Part shown: piece by piece, positions 37,187-49,716 of the stretch | How the letters are laid out: each line of letters begins with the position of its first letter | How positions within the stretch are numbered: position 1 is the stretch's first letter | Notes under the pieces: generated by a model | Told to the model about the DNA's origin: nothing | The model's database searches: none | The model's input: only the letters and a program-made list of their open reading frames with translations | Source of the DNA: CAZLMW01 sp964560875 | GTDB taxonomy: Bacteria > Myxococcota_A > UBA9042 | Assembly: GCA_964560875.1 (NCBI GenBank) | Contig: CAZLMW010000034.1 | Span: 1-64,000 of the forward strand | Direction: 5' to 3' | Length of the DNA stretch: 64,000 nt | Made by a program: the position numbers and the translations under genes

Positions 37187-39694
37187 TCAGGGCTTCTTGG
37201 TGACGCAGCCGGGCTGGCACACCTTGAGGCTGCGGGCCTTGCCGTCGCGGCTCTTGACCGGGACGCAGGACGCGCCGCCATCGGTTCCCTTGCAGTCCGC
37301 GTCGGTCTTGCACGGGGGCGCGCACCGCATCTTGGCGAGCGATCCGTTGCCGCCGATATTGGTGCACGCGTACGCGCCGGCGCAGTGATGGTCCCAGGAG
37401 CACGGGATGCACGACTTCTTCTTGCGGCAGACGGGCACGATGCCGGCCATCTTCGCGTCGGCACGGGCCAGGCCAGGGAAGCCCATGTTGCCCTTGTCGC
37501 AGAACATCCCGTCGCCGCCTTTGCCGCAGTCCGAGTCGGACTTGCAGACGCGGCTGCAATAGCCCTTGCCGGGCGTCGAGTCGGTCATGCAGTAGCCGCC
37601 CTTGCACTGGTAATCGTTGCTCTCGAGATCGCACACCTCGCCGGCTGTCTTGGACGGCGCCGGTTTGCCCGTGCCGTTGAAGTTGCGCGTGCACCAGTAT
37701 TCGACCTTGATCGGCTTGTCGGGGCCCCAGGCGATGGGATACGCGCGACAGGCGTCGGTCAAAGCCTTGCAATCAAACGACTTGCTGCAGTCTTCGAGGC
37801 TCGCGTCCTTGCTCGTCGGGCGACACACGGGGCGGTACAGGTCGTCGAGCGGGTCGAGCGTTGTGTTGAACGCCCACAGGGAGCTGCGACACAGCGCCTG
37901 GTAGTCGTAGCCGTAGAGCTTGGCCTTGCCGGCGCAGTCCTTTCGCCCGCTGCAGACATCGGCGCAGTAGCCGGCTTGGGCGGCACCGCTGTTGGACGTC
38001 GTGTTGAAGCATTGGCCGCCGTTGCAGAGCTTGGCGCCGAATTGCGCGCCACAGTGCGATCCCCAGTTGCCCTTGTCTTTGTCCTCGTCGATGCACAAGC
38101 CCTGCGCCACGAACTTGTAGCTCACGGGTGTCGCGCCCTGGGACAGGTTCACCGGCACGTGCCACGCGCGGCAGTGTTTGCCCTTGGGGCACTCGGACTG
38201 GCCGTAGCAGGGCTTGTCCTTGTTGGCTCCGGGCATCGTGAAGCACTGCGAAAACGGCAGGTGTACGTCGTCGATGTTGTCCTCGGGGTTGGACAGATCG
38301 AAGCCGAACTCGCGCGCGCCGCAGAGCATCTTGCCGGGGCAGTCTTTGTCGGTCTTGCAGAGGTTGCCGCAGCGGCCGTTCTCGCAGCGGAAGGGATCGC
38401 CGCAGGGCGGGTAGCTCTGGTCTTTGTCGGTCAGGTAAGGGTCGCACTTTTCGCCCGGCTTGGCGCTGCCGTCGGCGATCCGGTAGCAGCGGTTGGCGTA
38501 TCCGGGCAGCGTCTTCTTGGTCTTGTCCTTGGGGTCGGGATCGCCGTCGATGTTCTGCACGCCGTTGTAGCTCAGCCGGCAGTAGTAACCCTTGCCGCAG
38601 TCGTTGCCGACACCGCATTCCTTGGGCCAGCAGACGCTGAATTCCTTGTCCACATTGCTGTAGATGCGGTGGCCGGGGTCGCATTTCCACGCCGAACAGT
38701 GGGCGTCTTCGGTGCAGGCCTGGCCGTTGGGGCAGGTGCCGTTGGTGCACTTTTCGGCGCCTGTCACGCAGTCGCTGTCTTTGCTGCAGAACTCGATGCA
38801 GCCCAGCCCGAAACAGATGTCGCTGCGGCACAGGCTAAGCGGGCCGGCACCGGGGTTGCGGTTGCACGCGTGCGAAAACGGCTTGCCCGGTTTGCCATCG
38901 GGGTGTTTGACCGGCGGCATGCAGCGGGTCTGGTACTCGCCGTAGACATAGAGCAGCCGGCACATCTCACCGGTGGGGCAGTCCTTGTTCGCCTTGCAGG
39001 GCTTGAAGTTGGTTCCCGGCCGGCACATCGCAAACGACGACGAGCCCTGCGAGAGCTCGGCAGGCGACCGCAGCTCGACGCAGCGGAACTTCTTGCCCTG
39101 TGTACCGTCAGCCGCGTCGATGCACTCGCTGTCCGCGTTCGGGTCCTCGATGCCGTCGGCGCCGTTGTCGCCGCTGTGGTTGATCTTCTTGTCTTCGAGG
39201 ATCGTGCACTTGAGCGTGCACAGGCCGCCCGAACAGCGATTGGTCTCGCAGATGCCGTCGAGGCAGTCGTAGTATTGCTGCCACTTGGTGTTGGACGCGT
39301 TGTTGGCGGGCATCGGACAGTCGGTGCCGGCGCCGCAGTACGAGCCGAATGGCAAGAGCTTGGCCTTGGGTTGCGGCACGCATACGTGGTTTTGGCACGA
39401 CATTCCGGCCGCGCACGCGCCGCAGGACTTGCTGCACCCGGGGATGAAGCCGCACTGCTTGCCCTTGCAGCTGCAGTTGTTCGGCTTGGTGCCACCGGTG
39501 TCCGTCGCGCCGCCGCTGCTGCCGGTGTCAACACCGCCGCCGCTGCTGCCCGTGTCCGCTTCGCCGCCGGCGTCGTTGGTGTCCGATTCGCCGATCTTGG
39601 CGGTAGGCGTTGTGCTGTCGCCGTTGTCCCCGCCGCAGCCAGCGACGAAGAAAAACGCGGCCGCAATCGCAGCCAATGTTCCCATACGCGTCAT
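37187..39694 (-). CDS. Cys-rich lipoprotein
   Basis: An 835-residue lipoprotein (signal ends FVAGC, Cys20) with a tether of repeated DTGSSGG-like units, then a dense Cys-rich body with spacings such as C-x(3)-DKDC, CGNGxDCGKGYYC and CKTDADCKG. The short units with adjacent Asp-Cys resemble disulfide-stabilised repeats of secreted Myxococcota-type proteins. No catalytic signature is seen. Its ATG follows directly after the stop of the upstream Cys/Gly-rich lipoprotein gene with no gap, so the two are surely co-transcribed. It is probably displayed on the cell surface. Confidence 0.8.
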   Translation of the reverse strand: MTRMGTLAAIAAAFFFVAGCGGDNGDSTTPTAKIGESDTNDAGGEADTGSSGGGVDTGSSGGATDTGGTKPNNCSCKGKQCGFIPGCSKSCGACAAGMSCQNHVCVPQPKAKLLPFGSYCGAGTDCPMPANNASNTKWQQYYDCLDGICETNRCSGGLCTLKCTILEDKKINHSGDNGADGIEDPNADSECIDAADGTQGKKFRCVELRSPAELSQGSSSFAMCRPGTNFKPCKANKDCPTGEMCRLLYVYGEYQTRCMPPVKHPDGKPGKPFSHACNRNPGAGPLSLCRSDICFGLGCIEFCSKDSDCVTGAEKCTNGTCPNGQACTEDAHCSAWKCDPGHRIYSNVDKEFSVCWPKECGVGNDCGKGYYCRLSYNGVQNIDGDPDPKDKTKKTLPGYANRCYRIADGSAKPGEKCDPYLTDKDQSYPPCGDPFRCENGRCGNLCKTDKDCPGKMLCGAREFGFDLSNPEDNIDDVHLPFSQCFTMPGANKDKPCYGQSECPKGKHCRAWHVPVNLSQGATPVSYKFVAQGLCIDEDKDKGNWGSHCGAQFGAKLCNGGQCFNTTSNSGAAQAGYCADVCSGRKDCAGKAKLYGYDYQALCRSSLWAFNTTLDPLDDLYRPVCRPTSKDASLEDCSKSFDCKALTDACRAYPIAWGPDKPIKVEYWCTRNFNGTGKPAPSKTAGEVCDLESNDYQCKGGYCMTDSTPGKGYCSRVCKSDSDCGKGGDGMFCDKGNMGFPGLARADAKMAGIVPVCRKKKSCIPCSWDHHCAGAYACTNIGGNGSLAKMRCAPPCKTDADCKGTDGGASCVPVKSRDGKARSLKVCQPGCVTKKP

Positions 39695-42766
<3,072 letters not shown>

Positions 42767-42836
42767 GAGGCCCCCAAAGCTGTTTATGACGGCCACCAAC
42801 CTAGCCTTTGCGCCGGCTTCGGGCAACGATGCTGGG

Positions 42837-43898
42837 ATGCTGCGACGCCCCGCTTTTGTCCGCGCACCTACCCGAGCCATGTGGGCGGCCGCGGCCTGCA
42901 TCTGCATCATGGGGTGCAACAAGAACCGATCGGCGACGCCGCCGGAGCACACTTCGTTCCAGCCGAAAGACCAGGCTCGCATCACGGAAACGACCGAGGC
43001 GCTCAAGAAGGCGCTTGTCTGGGCCGCACCACTCGACGTCACGCCCGCCCGCCTCCGCCACGAGCACGGCATGAAGGGGCTCAAACACTTCGTCGAGAAG
43101 CTCCAGCTGTTCAGAATCGCCGCCGAATGGCCAGGCTCAGGGTCTGACAACGACAAGAAGCTGGCCGATGCCGCGCGCGGCGGGCTGTTGGAGACGCTCA
43201 AGGCGATCGAAAGGGACGACTTTCACGACCTCGCAGACGCCGGTGCCGTGCGCTTCGCCCAAGACAACATGAGTTACCTGCGAGCCGCCGTCATCGCGAA
43301 ACGTTACGGGTTGAACATCACGGCGTACCGAGCGGCCATCGCCAAGCTGTTACCTCGCCTCGAGGCGGGCCGGAACAGCCGCGGACCCGACCAACGCATG
43401 GCCATCGCATGGCAGCTTCAGCGGCTCGACCTGCCGACCGCCGAAACGCCCGAGCAGGTCCATCCGAGCTCGCGTATCGGCACGCGCATCGACCCCCGCT
43501 ATTGGCAGAAGCATCCGCGACATACGTACGATTTGACGCACGAGATCTTCGCCATGACCCACCGGGGAGCCCGCCCATTTCCGTTCCGCGACGACAAAGA
43601 ACGCGCCTACGCCTCGTTGATGGTCCGCAAGCTGCTCGACGCGCACATGAAGATGGGCAACCACGACATCGTGGCCGAGCTGCTTCTCAACCGCGCGCAG
43701 CTGCGCGAACCGTTCGACGACCAGGTGGCCACAGCGCGGCGTTTCCTGCTCGCCGCTCAGAACCCCGACGGCAGCTTCGGCCGCTACGACGAATCCGCGC
43801 TGCGCAAACGCAAAAAGAACCCCCGCTACGACGCCCGGATCGGCGGCTATTTGCACACGACCATGATGTGCATCTGGGCGTTGATGGCGACGAGTTGA
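42837..43898 (+). CDS. Lipoprotein of unknown function, helical
   Basis: A protein of about 353 residues with a lipoprotein signal ending CIMGC (Cys27); in-frame ATGs at 42786 and 42879 are alternatives. The mature part is mostly helix (LPRLEAGRNSRGPDQRMAIAW, ARRFLLAAQNPDGSFGRYD). The QNPDGSFG motif is typical of alpha-alpha toroid repeats (prenyltransferase/terpenoid-cyclase-like folds), and the C-terminus GYLHTTMMCIWAL fits the same fold. No DxDD or metal-binding set is evident. It overlaps the next gene by 4 bp (TTGA), so the two are translationally coupled, and it is divergent from the Cys/Gly-rich lipoprotein gene. Confidence 0.7.
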   Translation: MLRRPAFVRAPTRAMWAAAACICIMGCNKNRSATPPEHTSFQPKDQARITETTEALKKALVWAAPLDVTPARLRHEHGMKGLKHFVEKLQLFRIAAEWPGSGSDNDKKLADAARGGLLETLKAIERDDFHDLADAGAVRFAQDNMSYLRAAVIAKRYGLNITAYRAAIAKLLPRLEAGRNSRGPDQRMAIAWQLQRLDLPTAETPEQVHPSSRIGTRIDPRYWQKHPRHTYDLTHEIFAMTHRGARPFPFRDDKERAYASLMVRKLLDAHMKMGNHDIVAELLLNRAQLREPFDDQVATARRFLLAAQNPDGSFGRYDESALRKRKKNPRYDARIGGYLHTTMMCIWALMATS

Positions 43899-46027
43899 AC
43901 GCTCCGAGACACAGCGCGCGATACCCAAGCGATGCGCGACTCCAACGCTCGTTTGCGTGGCTGACAGTCGTCGGGTTGCTCCTGAGCGCGGGCTGCATCC
44001 AGGACCGGTTCGTCCGCAACGGCAAGCTCGACACCCGATCGCTCGCGCGCATCCAGGCCTCGACGTCCAAGCTGCGTCGCCTACCGATCCGTAAGCCCAT
44101 TCCCAGCGCGGCGCTGTCCCGAAGGTCGGCGGGAAAGGTCATCGCGGCGATCAACAAGGCCAACGCTTCGGCGCTCGCGACCGAGCAAACGTTGCATCAC
44201 CGACTCGGCTTGCTCCCACCGCGGCTTGGACGGGCCGAGGTCGACCAGAAGTTCGTTGATGGACCGGTCGCAGGTTTCTACGACCCGATGACCAAGAAGC
44301 TGTACGTCATCACCGACTACCCGTTGGTCGTACGGCTGCAGATGGACCTCATCGGTATGTTCAACGGCATCGACTTCGGCCACGACATGATCCTCAGCCA
44401 CGAGATCACCCATGCGCTGCAGGACCAACACTTCGACCTCGCCCACGTCGACGCGGCATCCGCCCACAACGCCGATCAGGCGCTCGCCATGCTGTCGCTC
44501 ATCGAGTCGGACGCCAACGTGCTCGGCTTTGCCCATTCGCACGCCATCGACATGCGGGGAACGCTGCGGACCGCGATGCTGATCGGCTACGCGCGCATGA
44601 ACTACGCGATGAGTGAGCCGTTCCTGCCGCTCCTGGCCCCCGGCGTCCCGTCGTTTCATCGCAAGCTCGCCTACGGTCACTACACGCGGGGCTTGAGCAT
44701 CGTGCAGCGCGCCCTTGGCAGCGGTGGCTGGGACACGCTCACCCGACTCTATCGCGAGGCGCCACCGGCCAGCACCGAACAGGTCATGTTCCCGCGCAAG
44801 TACTTCGGGCCCCACTGCGATCCGCCGGTCGAACTGCCGATGGCCGCCACCCCGGACGTGCTCAAAGGCTATCGGCGGCTGCTCGAAAACACGTTTGGAG
44901 CGCTGCAATGGAAGCTGCTTATCGAGCATCACGGCGCCTGGCGCTGGACCGGCACCCGACACGCAAGCAGCTGGGGTGGAGATCGCTACGACCTGTGGTG
45001 GAGAGACGGACAAACCGTGCTCGTGTGGCGACAGGTATGGGACACCGAAGAGGCCGCTCGCGACGCGATGGCGCTGTGGATCGAGCAGCTCGAGGAGCGC
45101 TACGAACAGGTCAGGGAGCGCCCGTCAAACCCAAACAAGCCGCCCGGGCTGATCCGCCGGTTCGACATCACCCCCTCACCGACCAAGCCGTCGCGGAGCA
45201 AAGTCCTCGTCCGTCGCCCCGAGGTTGTGCACGTCGAGCGCCGCGGCCGCCGGGTGTTGATTGTCGAAGGCGCATCGCCCAAAGAGACGCCGATCGTCGT
45301 CCGTTCGGGGTGGCAAGCGCTCCTTCCCGAGTCGGTCACCCGGACATCAGCCCGTTGCCCGGCGAAGGTCCTCGTGCGTCCGATTCAACGCACCGAAGCG
45401 CCGCCTCTCACCGCGGGCGAGCGCATCTTCCTGCCTCACCGGACCATGCACGCGTCGGCGAGCGGACTCTGGTCATCCACGCGTCCGACCAGCGTCGTTC
45501 CGTTTTACCGGGCAGGCATCCGCTGGGGCGTTCGCGATGGGGTTGTGTTGGACGCAGCGCTTCTTTCGCTTTCGGTGCGCACGACGCCGTCGCCGTTTCT
45601 GACCGCCGTCACATGGCGCCCCGGCCTGTCGACCCTGGACATCGGCCTCACGTTCGCGCTGGTGCCGTCCGACTCCTTCGCCATCATCGCGGAAGCCCGG
45701 TCGCTCCGGTTGTGGGGTGACGCTGTTGATGTGATCGATCCCGACCTTATCGCGGCGGGGATCGTGTTTTCGCCCCATCCGCGCCTGGTGCTCGCCGCCT
45801 CCTTGCGCTGGGCCCTGCCGGTTGCGCAAGCCGACGGGTCGAGAGGACCGCGGCGCCTCGCGTTTGGGTCGCCCCTGGGCCTGTCCGGCAATGGACTGCC
45901 GTTGGTCGAGTGGCGGGTCCACGACATGCTGTGGGTGCACTGGGATCCGCTCTACGTACCAGAAGAGGATGCCGGCGACGGCTACAAGGCCCGGATTCAT
46001 CGGGTCGGGCTCTCGCTGTACTTCTGA
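43895..46027 (+). CDS. Exported zinc-metalloprotease-like lipoprotein
   Basis: From a TTG that overlaps the previous stop (the only start before the signal peptide), a 710-residue protein carries a lipoprotein signal ending LLSAGC (Cys34). ILSHEITHALQDQHFDL near residue 168 holds the HExxH zinc motif. A downstream IESDANVLG (about 209) could supply the third ligand Glu, as in gluzincins. The C-terminal third is strand-rich and could be a beta-barrel or sandwich (VVLDAALLSLSVR, TWRPGLSTLDIGLTF, GLSLYF at the end). It is likely a periplasmic or surface peptidase. The stop codon lies in the first copy of a 13-bp repeat array. Confidence 0.75.
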   Translation: MNAPRHSARYPSDARLQRSFAWLTVVGLLLSAGCIQDRFVRNGKLDTRSLARIQASTSKLRRLPIRKPIPSAALSRRSAGKVIAAINKANASALATEQTLHHRLGLLPPRLGRAEVDQKFVDGPVAGFYDPMTKKLYVITDYPLVVRLQMDLIGMFNGIDFGHDMILSHEITHALQDQHFDLAHVDAASAHNADQALAMLSLIESDANVLGFAHSHAIDMRGTLRTAMLIGYARMNYAMSEPFLPLLAPGVPSFHRKLAYGHYTRGLSIVQRALGSGGWDTLTRLYREAPPASTEQVMFPRKYFGPHCDPPVELPMAATPDVLKGYRRLLENTFGALQWKLLIEHHGAWRWTGTRHASSWGGDRYDLWWRDGQTVLVWRQVWDTEEAARDAMALWIEQLEERYEQVRERPSNPNKPPGLIRRFDITPSPTKPSRSKVLVRRPEVVHVERRGRRVLIVEGASPKETPIVVRSGWQALLPESVTRTSARCPAKVLVRPIQRTEAPPLTAGERIFLPHRTMHASASGLWSSTRPTSVVPFYRAGIRWGVRDGVVLDAALLSLSVRTTPSPFLTAVTWRPGLSTLDIGLTFALVPSDSFAIIAEARSLRLWGDAVDVIDPDLIAAGIVFSPHPRLVLAASLRWALPVAQADGSRGPRRLAFGSPLGLSGNGLPLVEWRVHDMLWVHWDPLYVPEEDAGDGYKARIHRVGLSLYF

Positions 46028-46228
46028 GTGCAATTTCTGAGTGCAATTTCTGAGTGCGATTTCTGGGCGCTATTTCNNNNNNNNNNNNNNNNNNNNNNNN
46101 NNNNNNNNNNNNNNNNNNNNNNNNNNNNNNNNNNNNNNNNNNNNNNNNNNNNNNNNNNNNNNNNNNNNNNNNNNNNTTCTGAGTGCAATTTCTGAGTGCA
46201 ATTTCTGAGTGCGATTTCTGGGCGCTAT
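46022..46228. repeat. 13-bp tandem repeat with a 100-N gap between convergent genes
   Basis: The unit ttctgagtgcaat appears twice, then variants ttctgagtgcgat and ttctgggcgctat, at 46022-46076; the same four-unit, 52-bp block recurs at 46177-46228, so a higher-order repeat is collapsed in the gap (46077-46176). The TGA of the metalloprotease gene (46025-46027) is in the first copy and the stop of the minus-strand hydrolase gene (46225-46227) is in the last copy. Confidence 0.9.
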
Positions 46229-48063
46229 TTCACGTGGCAAGCGCCCTTGGCGGCCGGGACCATCGGCACCCCGGTAGCGCGCCAGGTCTTGAGGAAGCAT
46301 TCGTACTGGTCGCGCGCCGTTTTCACCTGGAACGCGACCTCGTGGCCGTCCTCTACCCCGTCTTCGAGGTGCTGAACGACAACGGCCGTGCGCTTGCCGT
46401 CATCACGATTGCCTTTCGCGGGCAGCGGGATTGTCTTGCCGCCAACGGTCGCGAGCTCGGTCGCCGCGGACGGGAAGATCTTGGTCTCGTCATGCTCCTG
46501 GTCGAGCGCCTTGCCGCCGAGATCGAGCCGGTACGCAATCGACGTCGCGTTGGCGATGGTGGGCATGATGTAACGGTCAGCGATGCCCTGCAGCATCAGC
46601 ACGTGCGGCGGTTTTCGGTCGATCCATCCATCGGTCACGGCGCGCGCGAAGATCGGCGGATCGGCGATCTCTCCGACCCATTGGACGAGGCTGAGCACGG
46701 GATCGTGGCGGTGCAGCGACTCGCCCGTCTTCGTGTAGTTGAGCAGCGCTTCGGCGATCGGCTTGACGGCGAAAGGCAGCTGCTTGTGCAGGATGTTCTC
46801 GATCCAGCTGCCGCCGGCCCCCGACAGGATCAGCGCGCCGTAGTCCTTGGCGAATGCGATGGATAGCGGGGCGATTGTGGCGCCCATCGAGTGGCCCATC
46901 AGCGCGATGGTCTTGATGTCGAGGGCGGATTGCGACGGCTTCGTGGCGCCCTTGCAGCCGCTTGTATCGATGGACAGCGACGCCAGCAGCCGCGGGACCA
47001 GCGTCATCTCGGCGGCCGATTGCAGGAGGTTGCCGCGCATGGCCGCCAGGTTGCCGAAGTTGAAGATCAACAGCTGCTCATCGGCGCCGGTCGGGTTGCG
47101 AATCCCGCCGAGTGGGCCGTCAAGCTGCGCCCCCGCGAATCCCGCCTGCGCGAACATCTTCGCCGGTCCGGACCCCGGGATCTTCACGACGCCGTCCTTG
47201 TCGCGCACACCGCGGTCGATCATCGGCCGGTCGCCGCCGCCGCCGGTGCGCACAAAAACGACGACAGGCCATCCGCCCTTCGGTGTGTCCTTGCGCGGAA
47301 TGGTCACGAAGAGCCGCGCCGCCTCGTGGCGCTGGACCTTCAGCTTTGCGTCGTCGATGCCGCCACCCGTGCCTGCGTACGGCGGCGTGCCCGACTGGAA
47401 GACCGGCATGTCGTAGCGGGTCTCGTAGACGCAGAAGTCGGCGTGGGTCTCGATGAGTTTGACGGCGGTGGTGGGCTTGGGCAGCGGCAGGCTGTGCAGC
47501 TTCTTGACCACGCTGGCGAGCGGGCGCAGCGGATCCCAGGTGCGAAAACGCGCGACTCGAGTGCCTTCGACGAGCCATTCGTACGTCGTGGAGGGCCGCA
47601 GCGGATCGCCCTGGCGCGGCACAATCGAGAACAGGTTGGGGCTGCCAAAGGTCGTGGTTTCCGCGGCGAAGTTGCATGAAATCGGGACGTCTTCCCCCTT
47701 TGCCGGACCGTCGTCTGCGCGCAAGGTGACGTCGGCGCATTCGATGACAGCCGGTTCTTTGGACTGCGCGAAGAGGCCGGCGGTCGTCGAGAAGCCCTTC
47801 GCTTTACCATCGAGCAACGCCAGGGAGTCCTTGACGAGGGCCGGTGCGCCGTCACTGGCGAACAACGCCATCGAAACGGCGCCGTCCTTGATGCGGAGCT
47901 CGTCAGGGAACGGCGAACCAAAGAAGCCAGCCGCGCCGAACACCCAAGGCGACTCGACGGTGTCGGCACCGCTACTGTCGTCTGGAGGCGACTCCACGCA
48001 ACAGCTGCAGCCGATCGCAATGGCTGTGACCGCCCCCAGGGCCGCGACTCTAAGTGCCTGCAT
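46225..48063 (-). CDS. Exported alpha/beta-hydrolase lipoprotein
   Basis: The 612-residue protein has a lipoprotein signal ending AIAIGC (Cys19) and an acidic tether. Residues about 60-260 are beta-rich. The hydrolase core includes VVVFVRTGGGGDRP (oxyanion side) and ALMGHSMGA, the GxSxG nucleophile elbow, near residue 390, with a candidate Asp in VLMLQGIADRY. The layout resembles large bacterial lipases/esterases such as the virulence-factor-lipase type. Substrate unknown. Its start directly follows the stop of the CHAD gene with no gap, placing it at the end of the ppk run. Confidence 0.75.
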   Translation of the reverse strand: MQALRVAALGAVTAIAIGCSCCVESPPDDSSGADTVESPWVFGAAGFFGSPFPDELRIKDGAVSMALFASDGAPALVKDSLALLDGKAKGFSTTAGLFAQSKEPAVIECADVTLRADDGPAKGEDVPISCNFAAETTTFGSPNLFSIVPRQGDPLRPSTTYEWLVEGTRVARFRTWDPLRPLASVVKKLHSLPLPKPTTAVKLIETHADFCVYETRYDMPVFQSGTPPYAGTGGGIDDAKLKVQRHEAARLFVTIPRKDTPKGGWPVVVFVRTGGGGDRPMIDRGVRDKDGVVKIPGSGPAKMFAQAGFAGAQLDGPLGGIRNPTGADEQLLIFNFGNLAAMRGNLLQSAAEMTLVPRLLASLSIDTSGCKGATKPSQSALDIKTIALMGHSMGATIAPLSIAFAKDYGALILSGAGGSWIENILHKQLPFAVKPIAEALLNYTKTGESLHRHDPVLSLVQWVGEIADPPIFARAVTDGWIDRKPPHVLMLQGIADRYIMPTIANATSIAYRLDLGGKALDQEHDETKIFPSAATELATVGGKTIPLPAKGNRDDGKRTAVVVQHLEDGVEDGHEVAFQVKTARDQYECFLKTWRATGVPMVPAAKGACHVK

Positions 48064-49701
48064 CTACTCGGCAGGCGCCGGCGCGAGCGCGGGGACCAGG
48101 TCGGGCTGAACGAGCTCGCCGGCGAGCGCACAGGTGGCCTGTTTGGGCGCCGGTTTGAACAACTGCTTGTACGACTTGACGGCGCGCTTGTCCGAGACGT
48201 CGGCGAACGCATCCACAAAGCGTGTTCGGGTCTGCTCCTCGCGGATCGTGAGCACCTGGCTCAAGCGGCCCATCGCCAGCAATGTGTCGACGTTGCCCTG
48301 ACCGGCTTCTTCCATCTGGATGGCGAACACGCGCAGGCTGTTTTGTTGCACGAAGAGGTCGTTGAGGGTGCCCAGGACGTCTTGCAGGGCCTTGAGCGGC
48401 GGCTGCAGAGCTTGGACGCGCTCGGTCTCGAACAGCGTCGCGAAGAACGCCATCAGGTAGCGCAGCTTCTTGCCGCGAATACGGAGCTCGTGTAGCGGCT
48501 CAACCGGTCCGTCCGGGTCGATGGCGCGGCCATCACGAACCAGCCCACGCCAGGCCTTCCAGATGCGCGCGCCAGCGACGGCCGCGATCGTCTCAGCAGC
48601 GTCGGGATGCTCGGCTACAGCGGGGCAGGGCGAATCCAGAAAAGCCTGCCAGTCGGCGATCAGCGTCGCATATCGGTCCGAATCGAGGGCGTCGACGATG
48701 CGCTCGTAGGCCTGGTCGCGCCGGGCTGCGAGGAAGCTGGCCAGCCGGTCGAGCGCAGCGGCGGAAAACGGTGGCACGTCGCGCTTGTAGTTGCGCAGCT
48801 CCAGCAGCCAGACGTCGAGATCGCGGGCGTCTCCGGTAACCTGTTGAAGCCAGCGGAATTCATCACGGAATCGCGCCACGACCTCGCTGGGAAAGACCGT
48901 CTTGAGGGCGGAAAGCGCCGACCGCGTGCGTCGCACGGCGACCCGAAAGTCGTGCAGAAACTCCACGTCGACCTGCGCCCGCATCCCCGCCTCGTTTGCG
49001 ACTATGTGGTCAAGCAGCTGCGAACAGATCGTCTTGAGAGCGCTGTCCGCGCGCATGCCCGGGTGAATCGCGTAGCGGATCTTGGCGCCGTACCCACCGG
49101 GATTCATGCCCGCAGCCCGCAGCGCAGCCTCGTGGAAATCACCAGCTTCGGTCGCGGCCGGAATCGACGCGACCGCTAGAACCGCTTGGCGAAACGGCTT
49201 GTTATGGCCCTTGAGGCGTCGCAGCCCAAGGTACCAGCCCACGTCGCGCACCGGCCCGTCGGCGCCGATCGCACGTCCGCTCGAGATAGAGCACGCCAGG
49301 ACCGGCTCATGAACGGCGTCGCAGATGAACAGGTGTTCGCTGTCCAGCCAGACGTCGGCGAGGCCCATCAGCCGCCGCGGCTCGACCAGTTTGGCGACGC
49401 GCGGCAGGACGTCGGCACCAAAGTCCCAACTGAAAGCTGGCATCGATGCCAGCCGCGCTTCTTCGACGACGCGTCCGTCTTGACGTCGCACCGCGAGCGC
49501 ATCGACCCCATTGTCGCGCGCGCCTTCAAGCCTCCATCCGCGGCGCCATAGACGCCAGTCGAAGGTGTCATAGAGCCTGCACTGGAAAGATTCGCTGCGA
49601 TGACCGACGACCCGCCCTTCGCCCGCAACGATGGCGAGCGCGGCGCGCAAATCCGCTTCACTCGCGAAGCTGAACTCCGCGGTGTTTCTGCCTTTGGCCA
49701 T
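48064..49701 (-). CDS. CHAD domain protein with degenerate CYTH-like N-terminus
   Basis: The 545-residue protein has a CYTH-like N-terminal domain (about 1-200: YDTFDWRLWRRGWRLEG) in which the catalytic ExExK is missing (AEFSF instead). It is followed by a CHAD domain (about 210-510) with FLHDFRVAVRRTRSAL and a second ELRIRGKKLRYLM, the Arg/Lys-rich helices of CHAD. CHAD domains are known to bind polyphosphate. The gene lies 15 bp after the histone-like gene and downstream of ppk, which supports a polyP role. It is probably a polyP-binding scaffold rather than an enzyme. Confidence 0.88.
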   Translation of the reverse strand: MAKGRNTAEFSFASEADLRAALAIVAGEGRVVGHRSESFQCRLYDTFDWRLWRRGWRLEGARDNGVDALAVRRQDGRVVEEARLASMPAFSWDFGADVLPRVAKLVEPRRLMGLADVWLDSEHLFICDAVHEPVLACSISSGRAIGADGPVRDVGWYLGLRRLKGHNKPFRQAVLAVASIPAATEAGDFHEAALRAAGMNPGGYGAKIRYAIHPGMRADSALKTICSQLLDHIVANEAGMRAQVDVEFLHDFRVAVRRTRSALSALKTVFPSEVVARFRDEFRWLQQVTGDARDLDVWLLELRNYKRDVPPFSAAALDRLASFLAARRDQAYERIVDALDSDRYATLIADWQAFLDSPCPAVAEHPDAAETIAAVAGARIWKAWRGLVRDGRAIDPDGPVEPLHELRIRGKKLRYLMAFFATLFETERVQALQPPLKALQDVLGTLNDLFVQQNSLRVFAIQMEEAGQGNVDTLLAMGRLSQVLTIREEQTRTRFVDAFADVSDKRAVKSYKQLFKPAPKQATCALAGELVQPDLVPALAPAPAE

Positions 49702-49716
49702 GCCGATCCCCTGGGG

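Noticed and set aside
43409..43894. Long in-frame extension of the metalloprotease gene
   Set aside because: It overlaps the upstream lipoprotein gene, lacks a signal peptide, and the TTG at 43895 directly precedes one.
46022..46228. Possible CRISPR-like array between convergent genes
   Set aside because: The 13-bp units are contiguous without spacers.
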